A DNA stretch of 64,000 bases from Methanobacterium subterraneum (lineage in GTDB: Archaea > Methanobacteriota > Methanobacteria > Methanobacteriales > Methanobacteriaceae), in contig NZ_CP017768.1 of NCBI RefSeq assembly GCF_002813695.1, positions 124,001 through 188,000 of the forward strand, given 5' to 3'. Each line of letters opens with the position of its first letter. The stretch's first letter is position 1. The translations under genes and the position numbers were made by a program. The notes under the pieces are model-generated. The model did no database searches, was not told the DNA's origin, and saw nothing but the letters and a program-made list of their open reading frames with translations. Positions 49,596-60,874 of the stretch are shown here, one piece after another.

Positions 49596-49703
49596 ACTGG
49601 TCCAATTAATAGTATATTTGGACTCATATTTTTTAAAGTTATGGTATTTTATATGAACAAAATTTAATAAACTTATTAAAAAAATGAAAGAATGGTGACT
49701 TCA

Positions 49704-50387
49704 GTGATTATACCAGTTTTAGATATAAAAAAAGGTTTAGCAGTTTCTGGAAAATCTGGAAACAGGGAGACTTACCAACCACTCCAAACAGTTTTTCATC
49801 GCTCCTCGGATCCGGTTGAAATTGCGGGTTCTCTTCGTAGTGCCGGGGCCAATGAAATATACATTGCTGATTTGGATGCCATTGAAAAAAGGGGTTCAAA
49901 TATGGATATTGTGCATGAGGTTAACCAGATTATTCCAGTGATGCTGGATTGTGGTGCCAGTGATCTTGATTCAGTAACTGAAGCCCTCCAATTTGCGGAT
50001 AAAGTGATCGTGGCCACTGAAACCCTGAAAAGATTGGAAGACCTTTACGAAATATTTTCCAGGTTTGATGGGGAACAGATTGTTATAAGCATTGATGTTC
50101 TCCAGAATAAAGTTCTAAGCAAATACATGGAACTTGATTTTAGCATATTGAGGGAGAATTTAGTAAAACTACAACCCACCCAGATAATTCTTCTGGATAT
50201 TTCCAATGTAGGAACCGAAGGTGGGGTTAACTGGGAACTAGTAGATGAGTTTCCTGGCCTGGAAAGTTCTTTCATTTTAGGGGGAGGTATAACTGGGGAA
50301 GATATGGGTCAGCTGGATAAAAGAGGTGCGGGTAAAGTTCTGGTGGGCACCGCACTCCACAACGGTCAGATAAAACCTATTTTTTGA
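49704..50387 (+). CDS. HisA/HisF-related TIM-barrel protein
   Basis: 227 aa from GTG 49704, set by GGTGA with a five-base gap; the ATG at 49692 overlaps that site. The start MIIPVLDIKKGLAVSGKSG, YIADLDAIEKRG, and LGGGITGEDM match the hisA/hisF-related family of methanogens (TIGR00734 type). These have the TIM-barrel phosphate-binding loops but lie outside the histidine operon. The substrate is unknown; a role in a methanogen-specific cofactor pathway has been suspected. Confidence 0.8.
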   Translation: MIIPVLDIKKGLAVSGKSGNRETYQPLQTVFHRSSDPVEIAGSLRSAGANEIYIADLDAIEKRGSNMDIVHEVNQIIPVMLDCGASDLDSVTEALQFADKVIVATETLKRLEDLYEIFSRFDGEQIVISIDVLQNKVLSKYMELDFSILRENLVKLQPTQIILLDISNVGTEGGVNWELVDEFPGLESSFILGGGITGEDMGQLDKRGAGKVLVGTALHNGQIKPIF

Positions 50388-50596
50388 TTTTAGTTAATTT
50401 TTTGACCATATTCATCCTTACATATTTTTCACCCTCATTTTTTATCCCTTTTTGTCTCAGTCATTACCCCATTATATTTTATGCACCATTTAGGGGGTGA
50501 ATCCGTTTAATTGACTCAAAAGACCGGCACAAATCAACAGAATTAAATGTATATTGTTATCCCTAAACTTATTAATTCATCACACCAAGATAATCT

Positions 50597-51496
50597 ATGG
50601 TTAAATTTTTGATTATGGGGCCGGTGACCCGTGACACCATCTTAAAAAGTGGTTCAACTTGCAAAGGGATTGGAGGTCCGGTTTATTATCAAGCTGCAGT
50701 CTTATCCGCCCTTAAAGCAGATGTAACAGCGTTAATAACTATGGGAAAAGATGATAGGGAGTTACTTGATCATTTTCCTCAAGATATAGGTTTAAAACCT
50801 ATATGGGGTGGGGAAACCATGCAATTTGAGAATTTTTATCCGGATGATGATCCTAACCACCGGTTGCAGAGGGCCTGCATACCCTCCAATCCCCTTGAAG
50901 TTTCCCATTTATCATCCATGGACTGGGATACCTTCGATGCAGCGCTGGTCTCACCACTCTCACCAGATGATGTACCTTTGAAATCCCTAAAATATATATC
51001 AAATCAGGGGTTACCAGTTTATTTGGGAGTTCAAGGGTATCTCCGTCATCTTGACGGTCAAAAAGTTGTTTTAAAACCCTTAAGTAATTATAATAAATTT
51101 TTATCCTGTGTTGATTTCCTTTTTCTGGATGAAGTCGAGGCTGGTGTGATAATCGGGGATTCATCCCTTTCTCTGGATGAGATCTCCCGGAGACTTTCTC
51201 TTCTTGGTCCGGGGGAGGTTATTATCACCCAGGGAGATAGGGGATCCCTTATTTACTCCAGTGACCAGGATGATGTCTGGAATATCCCTGCTTTCCCTTC
51301 CAAGGAAAGGGTGGATCCCACTGGTCTTGGTGATAGTTACCTGGCGGCCTATGCATTTAGAAGACAGGAAACATCAGATCCCCATGAATGTGGAATTTTT
51401 GCTTCTCTGGTATCATCCCTGAAACTTGAAAAAAAAGGAGCCTTCCAGGGTGATAGGGAATTAATAGAAAATAAACGCGCACATTTCATCGAATAA
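50597..51496 (+). CDS. PfkB/ribokinase family sugar kinase-like protein
   Basis: 299 aa. N-terminal glycines GGPVYYQAAVLSALKADVTALITMG and the C-terminal pfkB signature DPTGLGDSYLAAYAF, with its catalytic Asp in TGLGD, are clear. Such kinases phosphorylate sugars or nucleosides with ATP. The substrate-binding region shows no close relation to known types. It follows the HisA-like gene by 209 bp. Confidence 0.82.
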   Translation: MVKFLIMGPVTRDTILKSGSTCKGIGGPVYYQAAVLSALKADVTALITMGKDDRELLDHFPQDIGLKPIWGGETMQFENFYPDDDPNHRLQRACIPSNPLEVSHLSSMDWDTFDAALVSPLSPDDVPLKSLKYISNQGLPVYLGVQGYLRHLDGQKVVLKPLSNYNKFLSCVDFLFLDEVEAGVIIGDSSLSLDEISRRLSLLGPGEVIITQGDRGSLIYSSDQDDVWNIPAFPSKERVDPTGLGDSYLAAYAFRRQETSDPHECGIFASLVSSLKLEKKGAFQGDRELIENKRAHFIE

Positions 51497-51633
51497 TGGG
51501 ATGATTTGTTGTTAAAAAAGAGGTTTATAGTACTTTGGAATAATTAAAGGATTAAAAGGTTAAAAAAGAATGATTAAAAAAGAATTTTTTTATTCAAAAA
51601 AAATATTTAAATGAACTGTACTCCCTAAATCCA

Positions 51634-51837
51634 TTATGTGCCTAAAATCACCGGCAGTATCAGGAAGGGCAGTAGGCCCGCGGCAAAGAAAAATACAATT
51701 CCTGCAATGGTGTAATTTCTTTTACGGTCCATAATTCCACTACAAAGTAGAATCACTCCTATAAACGCCAGTACTGGTGGAATTATGTGGGAATAAAGTA
51801 GTGATCCAAATATAACTGTATCCGCCATGTTTATCAA
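51634..51837 (-). CDS. small two-helix membrane protein
   Basis: 67 aa (64 from the second Met). Two hydrophobic helices (IIPPVLAFIGVILLCSG and YTIAGIVFFFAAGLLPFLILPVIL) are joined by a basic loop (MDRKRN). The composition and clean ends suggest a real gene; the family is not recognised. It lies convergent to the PfkB gene. Confidence 0.5.
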   Translation of the reverse strand: MINMADTVIFGSLLYSHIIPPVLAFIGVILLCSGIMDRKRNYTIAGIVFFFAAGLLPFLILPVILGT

Positions 51838-52002
51838 ATCTCCATCTGGATTCTAGATTTAAGTAATTAGCCTAATTGTGATTAATCCTAATTGTGATTA
51901 ATTATTTTTTTATACCCCAACTATTAACAACTTTTGGTGAACTTCTCCACTTGGGTAATTCCTTTATTTCAAAATGAATTTTCACCAATTGAATTAAACA
52001 CC

Positions 52003-52803
<801 letters not shown>

Positions 52804-52972
52804 AACCTTAAATTTATGTCAATCTAAACTATCTAGAGCCAATTAAATATAAATAAGTTATTATATTCATTCTAAGATGCATATTCTTTTGATACCCATC
52901 GATTACCTTCTGATTATCATATAAACTATTTTCTAGAAATAAAAAAAATATAAAAAATAGTTATGATCCCCT

Positions 52973-53959
52973 CTAATTCAGGGGATCTACTGCACTTAAT
53001 TGGCAGTGGGTATATCTCTCGGCTGCGGTAAATCCTTCTGGCCAGCAGGTTCCAAGTACCAGTTCCTTATTTCCAGCCGGGAACTGGATTAAATTGGTGG
53101 TGTAATCATATCGTATATCGTTATTTGAGACCACCTTGTAAGTGTACTTCTTCTGGGTTAGATGATCATTGATAATTACAATATCACCGGTTTGAAGCTT
53201 ATCTATATCGTCAAATGGTGCTGAGAAACGAGTGTGGTGTCCTAATAGTCCCATCGATCCTTTTTCACCAGGATAGAAGCTTTTTGGCAGGGAACTTTCT
53301 GGTGCGGAATAATGGTAAACAGCACCCATTGCATTTAAAGTGTCGGAGCGTATATTCCAGGTTATTCCCAGTTTAGGTATGGTTACTGTTCCAAAGGTAG
53401 GCATACTGGCCAGTTTGGTGGAGTTGATCTTCAAACTGTTTCTAACCGCATCGAAGGCCGCACTACTCTCGGATCCTTTAAAACCTTTCATTAATGATTC
53501 TATCTTAAATCCTTCCTGAGGATAATTGAATATAACACTGTAAAGAGCTCCATTGGTGTTCACCCATACTTCCCTCTGCTCGGCATTGGAACCATTTTTC
53601 TGGATTTGGTAAGTGTTGGCGTAACCCTCGTTCCCGTTAACATCGATTTTATTGCTGGAGGTGAGTTTAATATTACTCTCAGACTCCTTAGTAAGCTCGG
53701 GTACAAAATCTTTGGCAACATTGTATCCAGGGGGTGTAACCTGGCGGTTAACAGTGACATTCATGCCAGTTTCCGGGTCTTTAAAGGCAGCTACTTGAGC
53801 CCCCTGGGGGGAAACCTGTTGCCAGTTAGCCGGATAATCAAAAGAGATCTCACCATTCTGATAATGTTTAGTTTCGATATTGGCACTGCCAAATGGCACG
53901 TTGAGGACCAATAAAACTACTGCCAGAATAGCAATCCCCATAATAATGTATTTCTTCAA
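52973..53959 (-). CDS. archaeal sortase with N-terminal PsbP-like domain
   Basis: 328 aa. A membrane anchor (about 5-24) is followed by a PsbP-like domain (about 35-170, ISFDYPANWQQVSPQGAQVAAFKDPE) and a class D/E-type sortase domain (about 195-328). Catalytic residues visible: His in GLLGHHTRFS (about 241-242), Cys305 in LVLGTCWPEG and Arg315 in AAERYTH. Sortases covalently attach secreted proteins to the cell wall or to one another. No LPxTG-like tail was found in this window. The PsbP-sortase combination is unusual. Confidence 0.85.
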   Translation of the reverse strand: MKKYIIMGIAILAVVLLVLNVPFGSANIETKHYQNGEISFDYPANWQQVSPQGAQVAAFKDPETGMNVTVNRQVTPPGYNVAKDFVPELTKESESNIKLTSSNKIDVNGNEGYANTYQIQKNGSNAEQREVWVNTNGALYSVIFNYPQEGFKIESLMKGFKGSESSAAFDAVRNSLKINSTKLASMPTFGTVTIPKLGITWNIRSDTLNAMGAVYHYSAPESSLPKSFYPGEKGSMGLLGHHTRFSAPFDDIDKLQTGDIVIINDHLTQKKYTYKVVSNNDIRYDYTTNLIQFPAGNKELVLGTCWPEGFTAAERYTHCQLSAVDPLN

Positions 53960-54562
53960 ATAAAAATCTCCTTAAAACTTTTTTAAAATATTTAATAATT
54001 TGAATTATCTGTAAATTGAGAAATTAACTTAAATAAAAATCCCTTTACTTATCTAATGTTTTGTATTGTAGTACCATATTGGATTAAAAAGTATAATTGA
54101 TGTGGTATTGATGTGGTGTCTTTTTGCCATATTCAATAATACTATTTGTGTGAAGTAATATTAACTTAGCGTGTTTTTCCCTCAATTTGAGTTTTACTTA
54201 TATTAAAAAACAATTCCTTATAAATGTGTTGTTATTCCACATCTGCTATTGGTCTTAATCAAACTTACTTTCAATGTATTTTTTCATACCATTTTACGAC
54301 TTATCCCTTACATTTTTTTCTCTTTTTCGTACGACATTTACCAGCATTATAATTATAAATTGTAAAAAATGTGCCACCTATAAGTCTAAATTTGATATAA
54401 AAAATATTTAAAAATTATTAATCCTTACCTTTCGGTTTATCTCCACTAATCATACTTACTCTTTGTATTTCTACATCCTTTCAATCATTTAAAAATCTCT
54501 CTTGAAGCTTTTCGGAAACTTGATAAGTGTTACCGGTGTATGAATGGACTATAATTCCTATT
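53960..54562. other. 603-bp AT-rich spacer, nothing recognised
   Basis: It lies upstream of the sortase gene and downstream of the EFR1 gene. It contains several TATA-like runs that may be the sortase promoter. No frame of useful length, repeats or hairpins stand out. Confidence 0.5.
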
Positions 54563-55429
54563 TTAATTTAAATCCCTCCTTTTTTGTCTAGCAATATCCT
54601 TTGCCGTGGCATAAGGATGAGGATACCTTCCATTTTCTCGGGTATATGATTTAACAAATGGTATGTCATTTACTTGTATTGATTCAGCGGGACAAAGATT
54701 AACACATGCGAAACACATGTAACAGAAGACATTTTTCTGCCATGTCGGTTTGCCATCAACCATTTTAATCTTCCCTGATAAACAGATCTTTTCACAGGTT
54801 CCGCATCCATTACACTTGGAGTCTGAACAAAAGTAATTAACCCCTCCTGTATACTCGGAAAATGACATACCTAAAAGAACCAGTTTCTCTGATATAAAAT
54901 TGAATAAACGATTGTAAGGGAATTCAATAAAGTATTCTGAGTCTTTTTCTCTCGAAATTTTCTTATTAACTACGATTTTTTCAATTGCATCCAATCGCTC
55001 CTGAATTACCGATTCTATTCCTGAAAGCTCTCTTTGGGATGGAACAACATAGCCTTTCTGTGCTCGTGGTGCCTCGTTGTGGCCCATATTCAGTATGAAA
55101 TGCGAATTAAGATGCTTATTTTTTTTCTTTAATATTTGATCTATTTTTTCAAAACCTCTAAATATAGTGCCGTACCGTGTTGCTACTGCAAAAATATATT
55201 CTGCTGAGTTTAAATCAATTTTCATCAAGAATTTTTTCACGGCTATGGGAATAGTCAAGGCATGCACCGGGAAAACAAAGCCTACAGTTTTTGCACTGGT
55301 TTTTATAACATCAGTATTTAAAAGACTTACTATTGGTATGAGATCTGTTTCTGGGATTCTCTTTTGCAGTTCTTTCGCCACGTGTAGTGAATTTCCAGTG
55401 CCTGAAAAATAATAAATTTCTGTACTCAT
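54563..55429 (-). CDS. EFR1-type flavodoxin/ferredoxin fusion protein
   Basis: 288 aa from ATG 55429. A flavodoxin-like N-terminus (IYYFSGTGNSLHVAKEL, the FMN phosphate loop) and PVHALTIPIAVKKFL are followed by two 4Fe-4S clusters near the C-terminus (CSDSKCNGCGTCEKIC and CYMCFACVNLCP). EFR1 family proteins are cytoplasmic electron carriers. The gene lies 9 bp after the TetR regulator and in the same direction, so it is probably controlled by it. Confidence 0.88.
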   Translation of the reverse strand: MSTEIYYFSGTGNSLHVAKELQKRIPETDLIPIVSLLNTDVIKTSAKTVGFVFPVHALTIPIAVKKFLMKIDLNSAEYIFAVATRYGTIFRGFEKIDQILKKKNKHLNSHFILNMGHNEAPRAQKGYVVPSQRELSGIESVIQERLDAIEKIVVNKKISREKDSEYFIEFPYNRLFNFISEKLVLLGMSFSEYTGGVNYFCSDSKCNGCGTCEKICLSGKIKMVDGKPTWQKNVFCYMCFACVNLCPAESIQVNDIPFVKSYTRENGRYPHPYATAKDIARQKRRDLN

Positions 55430-55450
55430 ATGCCCCACCACATTTTTAAC

Positions 55451-56119
55451 TTAATTTGTTTCCTCCTCAATTTTTATAGCTTCTAACAGGAATCGTGTAT
55501 GGTTAATCATTTTCTCCAAACCGAGATTCATGAAAGAGTCAAAATCTTCATCATATTTCAAGATAAAATATTCAAAAACTAGGAAAATTGCATAAGACCA
55601 GTATTCATAGGCTAGTGTTCTGGGGTTTACTGGTTTAATCATCTTTTTTTCCATCATAATACTGAATATATTTTCCCATCCTGCCAGTGGTTCTTCTAGT
55701 AGTTCTTTCTTGAAAAATTCCCTTATTTTTGCATTGTGATAGATTTCGATGCAAACTAAGCGCCATATTTTTTCCATTTGGGGGATGTTGATGCGTGCCA
55801 TGAACATTTTGACACCACCCTCAAAATATGCTTCAGGGCCTTTATCTATTAAATTTGTGGTTTCTTCCGCTGGAATGTTGCTTTGGGTGATTTCTGATTT
55901 GAAATAGTCTATTATGGCATCTAAAATGGCTTCTTTGTTTTTATAATGATTGTATATTGAACCTTCTCTTATTCTGGCTTCTTTAGCGATTTCTCGTACT
56001 GTTACATCGTTAAAACCTTTTTTAGAGAAAAGATCAACTGAAGCATCAAATATTTTTTCTTTGGTGGTTTTTTTAGCTTCATTTTCGGAATTTGAAGATT
56101 TTATTTCTTGATTTGCCAT
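55451..56119 (-). CDS. TetR/AcrR family regulator
   Basis: 222 aa. The N-terminal HTH is typical: [54 protein letters not shown]. The C-terminal ligand domain is of unknown specificity. It heads a two-gene operon with the EFR1 protein. Two 18-bp dyad sites (56149-56166 and 56198-56215) flank its TATA box, so it likely represses itself and EFR1 until a ligand binds. Confidence 0.9.
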   Translation of the reverse strand: MANQEIKSSNSENEAKKTTKEKIFDASVDLFSKKGFNDVTVREIAKEARIREGSIYNHYKNKEAILDAIIDYFKSEITQSNIPAEETTNLIDKGPEAYFEGGVKMFMARINIPQMEKIWRLVCIEIYHNAKIREFFKKELLEEPLAGWENIFSIMMEKKMIKPVNPRTLAYEYWSYAIFLVFEYFILKYDEDFDSFMNLGLEKMINHTRFLLEAIKIEEETN

Positions 56120-56148
56120 ATGATGAATTACTCCTCAAATTAATTTTT

Positions 56149-56215
56149 TGAACAAACATTTGCTCAATCTTGCAATACTATGCAAATTCTACTATAAAAA
56201 ACTAACGTTTGTTCA
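56149..56215 (-). promoter_or_regulatory. TetR operator pair around the promoter
   Basis: Site 1, TGAACAAACATTTGCTCA (56149-56166), is a near-perfect 18-bp palindrome. Site 2 (56198-56215) ends in AACGTTTGTTCA, sharing the same half-site. The minus-strand TATA box TTTTTATAG lies between (about 56192-56200). Occupancy would block TBP and the start site. Confidence 0.7.
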
Positions 56216-56227
56216 GAATTAGGAATG

Positions 56228-56740
56228 CTACGAATGCGCTGTCTTTGGTAAACCTACAAAAAATGAAGTCAGGATTGTAACTAAACCAGCTTTAAGAGCA
56301 CTAATGATATCTGGAAGATCATTCCACTGCTTGCTATTGTTAATATGATGGCAGTCATCCGAGGTTTGGCAAACTGAAGAGCGTATTTAATTTCATTTAT
56401 ACCAGGAGATCGCTTACTGACTACTTTGGAAGCGGTTTCGATTTCCACGTACTGAAAACAGCATTCTAGGTAGTGGTATTTCAAAATGAGAATAAAATGT
56501 CTAACTGCAGTCACAGCTTCCTTAACTGTGGACTCACTATACTTTTTTTCTTTAAGGTTTTCTTTGAATCCTTTAATTTTTCCCTTAAAGCTCCGTTTCC
56601 ATGGTGGAAGGTCGTTTTTTGACTTTTTACAGACTTATTTTATAAGTTTGGCTGGCTTTGTTCTGTGTATTTGCAATAGTTTTGTATATGGATTCTGGTT
56701 CTTTTTTTTAGCAGATTTTGTTCGTTTTTAAGATAAAAAC
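56228..56740 (-). pseudogene. decayed tyrosine recombinase (integrase) remnant
   Basis: On the minus strand, pieces in different frames line up with an archaeal integrase. First comes IHIQNYCKYTEQSQP (a SAM-like core-binding start), then after a frameshift and stop DLPPWKRSFKGKIKGFKENLK / EKKYSESTVKEAVTAVRHFI, then SPGINEIKYALQFAKPRMTAIILTIASSGM (start of the catalytic domain). After another shift LPDIISALKAGLV follows, then a stop. The part with the R-H-R-Y catalytic residues is missing. At least two frameshifts and one stop show it is dead. No attachment site was identified. Confidence 0.7.
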
Positions 56741-56865
56741 TCTTGAATTAATGGGTCTGAAAATATTTCTATGATTTATTGGCTTGTTTAACCAATATTT
56801 ATAGTTAACCACACTAAAAGAAAAAGTATGAAGTGGGTACTCCACATTTAAATAAGTTCTGATCA

Positions 56866-58413
56866 TCACCAGTTCAACAGGGTTTTCCTAAGTTCCTTCT
56901 CTGATTCTGCGATTAATTCTATTTTTTCAACGTTAATGCCTCTCTCATGTAGGTAATCTGCTAATTCCACGGGACTGGTGCTCTCATCCACATCGACAAT
57001 TATTGAATTATTTTCCCGACATATCATGCTGGCCCCATAGTGGGATAATTCCTGGTAAGTTTTTTCCTTATCATCAGTATTCAAACGGAAAGAACGTGTT
57101 TTATGGGAAATCTGGGCTAGGTCAATATTCATTCTTTGTAAAACTATCAGAACGTGCTTATCTAGGGCTGCCTCCAGAACTTCAACATCTATGGTGCCTT
57201 TTCCCATGTTAATCCGGACAGATTGGCATATCTGGGCCAAATCACGAGAGTGGGCAAAGCTAGGTTGCAAGCCTTCACCATCTTCCTTTTTAGGCTGGTA
57301 CACTTTCATGAATCTGCCCAGGACATCCGGTTGGAAACTTTCTTCAAGATCCTCCAGATTTCTACGGAAAACCTCGGTAACTTCTTCCACTTTTGGATTT
57401 TTAAGGAAAATATGAAGGGGGGCACGTCTAAGGTGGGCTTCATCCATGATACTGATGTCCAGGTTGGTGGAGAATGCCGGTATGAAATGTGTGTGTAGGA
57501 TAACCGGGATACCACGCACATAAACCACGTCTTTCTTGTTTTCCATGGGCACAATTAGCCGGTTTAGGATGAGTTCATGATCATCACGCTGTCTTCCCAA
57601 ATCGTCAATAAGCAGTATCCCTCCATTGGCTTTAATCAGTGGTGATGTTTCATAAACACCCTTATTTGGGTCGTAATTAGTTTCCAACTTGTTTAAATTA
57701 AGTTCAGCACCAGTTAAAACAAAAGGAGCGTGAATTTTAACCCAACGTGGGTCGTGGGGCTGTTCTTCGCACAGCTTATGGAAATCAGGATCATAGAGTT
57801 GTATGATCTTCCCACCGAACTCTATGTACTTGGGCATTACCAGTGGAGGTAAAAGGTCAGGCATGGTGCTAACGATAAATGTTTTACCGGTTCCTGGGGG
57901 GCCGTACACGAAGATTCCCTTACCAATTATGCAGGATTCAATAATGGATTCTTTAGCATAATCCACTCCCACCACTTGATGGAAAGTTTCCTCAATTACT
58001 TCCGGGGGTATTTTGAGAGGATAACGATGGTGAAGCTGTATTTTCATGATCTGAAAGTATTCTTCATAGGGTACTGGGGCAATACCAATATAAGGATTAT
58101 CTTCAGCAATCCCCCTTACCTTCTCTCGTCCTTTCTTGGTTATGGTGTATTCAACACTGGAAAAGAGGAACCCTCCACTTACCGGCGCGCAAAAACCGCT
58201 CTTTTCCATTTGACTTAAATTTTCCTCGAGAATATCCCAGTGGATACCTGTTAATTCATTAATGGTACTGGTTTTCACAGTACCGTAGCTACTGATGATT
58301 TTAAGTATTAATCCCTTGACAAAGCTGTCTGAAAGTTGCAGATCATCCAGGTTTTTAGGTTGTTTCAGTGCTTTGAAAATCTTTTCCATCTTTTCATCGT
58401 GATAATAACTCAT
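56866..58413 (-). CDS. AAA+ ATPase with N-terminal winged-helix domain
   Basis: 515 aa. Residues about 25-100 are winged-helix-like (LQLSDSFVKGLILKIISSYGTVKTSTINELTG). The AAA core has Walker A GPPGTGKT (171-178), Walker B GGILLIDDLGRQ (about 262) and a sensor region AFSTNLD. It ends with a helical lid and a small alpha/beta domain (EKTYQELSHYGASMICRENNSIIVDVDE). Related ATPases in bacteria and archaea have unclear roles, possibly in remodelling or secretion. It stands alone. Confidence 0.8.
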   Translation of the reverse strand: MSYYHDEKMEKIFKALKQPKNLDDLQLSDSFVKGLILKIISSYGTVKTSTINELTGIHWDILEENLSQMEKSGFCAPVSGGFLFSSVEYTITKKGREKVRGIAEDNPYIGIAPVPYEEYFQIMKIQLHHRYPLKIPPEVIEETFHQVVGVDYAKESIIESCIIGKGIFVYGPPGTGKTFIVSTMPDLLPPLVMPKYIEFGGKIIQLYDPDFHKLCEEQPHDPRWVKIHAPFVLTGAELNLNKLETNYDPNKGVYETSPLIKANGGILLIDDLGRQRDDHELILNRLIVPMENKKDVVYVRGIPVILHTHFIPAFSTNLDISIMDEAHLRRAPLHIFLKNPKVEEVTEVFRRNLEDLEESFQPDVLGRFMKVYQPKKEDGEGLQPSFAHSRDLAQICQSVRINMGKGTIDVEVLEAALDKHVLIVLQRMNIDLAQISHKTRSFRLNTDDKEKTYQELSHYGASMICRENNSIIVDVDESTSPVELADYLHERGINVEKIELIAESEKELRKTLLNW

Positions 58414-58510
58414 TCTTAACCACCGAAAGTTTTATTCGGATTTTTCCAGATTTAGTATTTTTAGATTTATTTAGCTTAATATTTAGCTTCGGTTATCGTG
58501 ATCTGTCCAA

Positions 58511-59191
<681 letters not shown>

Positions 59192-59323
59192 TTACCCACT
59201 ACCTCTTTACCATCATTTGCACTAATACCCATTTTTATTTTACTTAAATTTAAACCAATTCATGATAGTTCATAACAACATATAATAATAATGATTTTAA
59301 GGTTGGGATTTGAATAAAAGCCA

Positions 59324-59971
59324 TCAGTTGAAAAAGGCATCTAAACTACTCTGCTTTTCCTGATGAACAATTTCATCCTGGGAATAGCCCAGTGAGTCAA
59401 TTATTCTGGAAACTGCAGGCAGGACCTGGTTATCAATATAATAATTTGGATCGTAGTTGGCCACATCAGCATCTTCCAGGGGCTCTGCTCGTTGGCTTAT
59501 GGGTCCTTTCCCCTTAATAACAATATAACGTATTATGGAGCCACGTCCAACCTTTCGCCCTCTTTCAATGGCTTTTTTAGCAGCAAGAACATGTGGTGCT
59601 CTCTGCTTGTATTTATCTGGATTTTTGGTAAGCTGGGTGTGAATCACCAGATCTTCCAGGGGTGTTTCCCCTTTTTTAATCTGGTCAATAACTTCTTTAA
59701 TTATTTTAGCAGCTTTATCCGGAGATGCGTCCTTCAAAATGGCCATCATCACCTTTTCCTGAGTTTTTTTGGCTACTGGGGCCCAATCTCTCCGAACTAA
59801 CTCCAAACCCTTAACTACAATTTTATCATCCTGGATAAGGGCGTACCGTTTTTTGGTGACAAAAAAACCCCTCTCATAGAATCCTTCAAATTCCAGTTCC
59901 ATCCCCGGGGGTAATTCCTTATTAACTGAAAGTAGAAATTTGTCCACGTTCTCTTTAATTGATTCGTGCAA
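59324..59971 (-). CDS. polB2: DNA polymerase B, small C-terminal subunit (split PolB)
   Basis: 215 aa corresponding to the thumb/C-terminal part of family B DNA polymerase: [41 protein letters not shown] with the KKRYA motif, and [19 protein letters not shown]. The palm and exonuclease domains are absent because PolB is encoded as two separate genes in Methanobacteriales. The very end QSSLDAFF is a PIP-box for PCNA. The large subunit gene is not in this window. Confidence 0.93.
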   Translation of the reverse strand: MHESIKENVDKFLLSVNKELPPGMELEFEGFYERGFFVTKKRYALIQDDKIVVKGLELVRRDWAPVAKKTQEKVMMAILKDASPDKAAKIIKEVIDQIKKGETPLEDLVIHTQLTKNPDKYKQRAPHVLAAKKAIERGRKVGRGSIIRYIVIKGKGPISQRAEPLEDADVANYDPNYYIDNQVLPAVSRIIDSLGYSQDEIVHQEKQSSLDAFFN

Positions 59972-60100
59972 TGGTCACACCCAATAATTAAAATTCAAGT
60001 TCACCTCAAATCATGAGGCAGTGTATAAGTATAAATGATAATTTGGTCAGTTAATTCACTAAAATTATAGTTTAAAAAAAAGTATCAAATAGGATTAAAC

Positions 60101-60484
60101 CTATTCTTCAACAATAATACCGTTGATGATACCATCCTGCCCAGGTCGGGAGGTTACTTTAACCTTACCTGCGCTGGTTTCAACAACAGCACCCTTGGTG
60201 ATAATATTTCTCCTCACAAAGTGAGTGTTGGCATGGTTTTCCACCACACTGGTAATCTCAGCTACTTCCACCTTTTGGGTTTTAGGATCAACCACGTTGA
60301 TCTTCTGTTCATTGGTGAGACGTATTTTTTCATTACCACCTTTGGTTCTTATGGTTTTGATTTTACGGTCTCCGATTTTGGTTTCTGCAGCTTCCCTACC
60401 GAATTCCATTTTTCTCTTGTTACGATTACTCTTAGCCCGTGCACCAGTAGCTTTTCTCACGGATCTTCCTTGCCAAATTGCCAT
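60101..60484 (-). CDS. rps8e: 30S ribosomal protein S8e
   Basis: 127 aa, start MAIWQGRSVRKATGARAK and C-terminus GQDGIINGIIVEE, both diagnostic. AGAGGTGAA precedes the ATG. Upstream, GGAAA...TTTCC with the inner palindrome CATATTATAATATG (60535-60561) overlaps the likely TATA box. Confidence 0.97.
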   Translation of the reverse strand: MAIWQGRSVRKATGARAKSNRNKRKMEFGREAAETKIGDRKIKTIRTKGGNEKIRLTNEQKINVVDPKTQKVEVAEITSVVENHANTHFVRRNIITKGAVVETSAGKVKVTSRPGQDGIINGIIVEE

Positions 60485-60874
60485 TTAAATTCACCTCTAT
60501 TAGCTTAATCTCTATCTATTCTACAATAAGTTACGGAAATATCATATTATAATATGTTTCCTATTGGAGCGTAAAAAAGTCTCAACTTAAGTCTTCATCT
60601 CCAGATGTAATGATTTTACAGAGTATGATATATTAACCTTTCCCCTATATTATATCCTTGATTTACACCAACATCAAAAACAATCGTTGAAACAATACAT
60701 TTCCACTAACAATTAAGTATCCGTCAAATGGATTAAAAAGAATATTAGTATGTATCTATAAAACTATTGTTAATTCACAGTTTAAGTAAGATCGTTAGAA
60801 TAATTTTAATTCATTTGAATAATATTTTAAATAAAAATAACGATAACATTGATTTATTTTGGGTTGGGATAACC
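60485..60874. promoter_or_regulatory. divergent spacer between rps8e and Fe-ADH
   Basis: It contains the 27-bp dyad described for rps8e (60535-60561). On the plus strand a TATA-like CTATAAAAC lies at about 60756-60764. A long in-frame extension of the ADH frame from 60767 lacks a ribosome binding site. No other gene is seen. Confidence 0.45.
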
